A stretch of DNA of 64,000 bases. Origin: CAUZIZ01 sp965218775. Lineage in GTDB: Bacteria > Acidobacteriota > UBA6911 > RPQK01 > JAJDTT01. The DNA lies in NCBI GenBank assembly GCA_965218775.1, contig CBDCLS010000006.1:3038001-3102000 (forward strand). Direction: 5' to 3'. The position numbers and the translations under genes are program-made. Shown piece after piece: positions 63,323 through 64,000 of the stretch (position 1 is its first letter; every line of letters begins with the position of its first letter). Below the pieces are notes generated by a model. It was not told the DNA's origin, did no database searches, and saw only the letters and a program-made list of their open reading frames with translations.

Positions 63323-64000
63323 ATGCGAAGACTGGGCATTCTGCGTATTTTGACAAGGATCGGGTTATTGGCCATGGGTCTCTTCCTGAGCTGTTCGGGT
63401 TCTGGCCCTGCTGCACCAGGGCTGGATCCGGTGAGCAGGATCCTCAACCGGTACACGGTCGTGGATCCGGCCGTTACTACCCGATTCTTTCGCTTCCCTG
63501 GCGAGACGGAGAATTCCTTCAACCCGGATGAGCTGACGAAGGCGGGACTCGACGTCGCCGGGCTGGGAATCGGGAGCCTTACAGAAATCCTCATCAGCGG
63601 GGATTTCGGGCCCTACCTCTACCAATCTCCCAAGCCTGGGAACATCCTGAGCCGGTCTGTCTTCGAGGGCGCCGCAGCCACCAAGCGGTTCCTCTGGGAA
63701 CTGGATGCCATCTACCGGACCGTGGCCCAACAGCCAGACCGAGTGGCTGTGGCGCTCACCGCGGAGGATATCGAGCGTTTCCGATCCCAGGGGAAGCTGT
63801 CTCTTTTGATCGGACTGGACAGCGGTGTTGCCCTCGACGATCTGGCCACATTACGGATCTATCACCGTCTAGGCCTCAGAAAGCTGGAGTTGGTTCACAG
63901 CTTCCCCTTCCGGTGGGCGGATTCCAGCCTCGGAATCGTGGACGACGACGATCCGGGTCTGGAGGACTTCGGACTCGAGGTGATCCGTGAGTGCAACCGC
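63323..64000 (+). CDS. Lipoprotein related to membrane dipeptidase (peptidase M19), incomplete
   Basis: Open to the window end, 226 residues seen. The signal ends in a lipobox (FLSCSGS, Cys near residue 24). M19-like stretches are VVDPAVTTRFF, AVALTAEDIERFRSQGKLSLLIGLDSG, LATLRIYHRLGLRKLELVHSF and DFGLEVIRECNR. The metal-binding HxD after VVD is not present (reads VVDPAVT), and the family's GLEGG reads GLDSG, so it may be a non-catalytic binding protein. It lies 24 nt after the NHL gene. Confidence 0.7.
   Translation, partial: MRRLGILRILTRIGLLAMGLFLSCSGSGPAAPGLDPVSRILNRYTVVDPAVTTRFFRFPGETENSFNPDELTKAGLDVAGLGIGSLTEILISGDFGPYLYQSPKPGNILSRSVFEGAAATKRFLWELDAIYRTVAQQPDRVAVALTAEDIERFRSQGKLSLLIGLDSGVALDDLATLRIYHRLGLRKLELVHSFPFRWADSSLGIVDDDDPGLEDFGLEVIRECNR

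Overview
The window reads as a chromosomal segment of a Gram-negative, probably marine or host-associated member of the Acidobacteriota. This is inferred from gene content only: a VWFA-related secreted protein of the type common in acidobacteria, an ECF sigma factor translationally coupled to a Ser/Thr kinase, many secreted proteins of the DUF1549/DUF1553/DUF1501 kind shared with planctomycetes, and no phage or plasmid backbone. No rRNA or tRNA gene was recognised.

Layout. 1-9.1 kb is a housekeeping block: the 3' end of trpS, then scpA-scpB-rluB-ribE, a small secreted protein and a RibBA whose GTP cyclohydrolase half has lost its zinc cysteines. A VWFA-related protein, larE and an acyl-CoA ligase follow. 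9.1-23.5 kb is an accessory island bracketed by two inverted copies of one intergenic repeat. It carries a DUF1571 protein with a LysM insert, a radical SAM protein, an intact IS256-type element, an AfsA-like hotdog protein next to a FAD oxidoreductase, a CPBP protease, and a group II intron that has itself been split by a 2.06 kb insertion sequence. Each copy of the bracketing repeat contains the same small palindrome, and each palindrome is interrupted: one by a 139-bp MITE-like element, the other by the intron.

23.5-41.9 kb is catabolic and secretory. It holds a UxuA-like mannonate dehydratase, a DUF1080 protein, an amidohydrolase, a large secreted pre-peptidase/DUF1549-DUF1553 pair, a homocysteine methyltransferase, an aminotransferase with an IS4-type element just upstream, a DapA-like protein, and the first two of four secreted beta-propeller paralogues. 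One of these two is split by an in-frame TAG. 41.9-45.4 kb is a toxin-antitoxin island with a Phd/PIN pair, a second Phd/PIN pair, RHH/RelE and HicA/HicB, plus an orphan antitoxin and a PIN remnant. 45.5-57.7 kb holds two more beta-propeller paralogues, the sigma factor/kinase unit, an AAA ATPase, exonuclease III, an amidohydrolase, two N-truncated sialidases joined head to head, and a TIM-barrel protein. 58-64 kb is a collinear unit: DUF1549/DUF1553, DUF1501, SUMF1-domain, NHL-repeat, and a lipoprotein related to membrane dipeptidase that runs off the window.

Taken together, the organism appears to scavenge complex glycans: uronate catabolism, sialidase-like and GH43/GH32-like propellers, DUF1080, and secreted cytochrome-like proteins. 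The segment has been heavily remodelled by mobile elements, with several freshly broken genes. The most promising lead for new biology is the AfsA-like/FAD pair, a possible butyrolactone-type signal or lipid pathway outside actinomycetes. The most striking structural signal is the repeated insertion of unrelated elements into hairpin loops.
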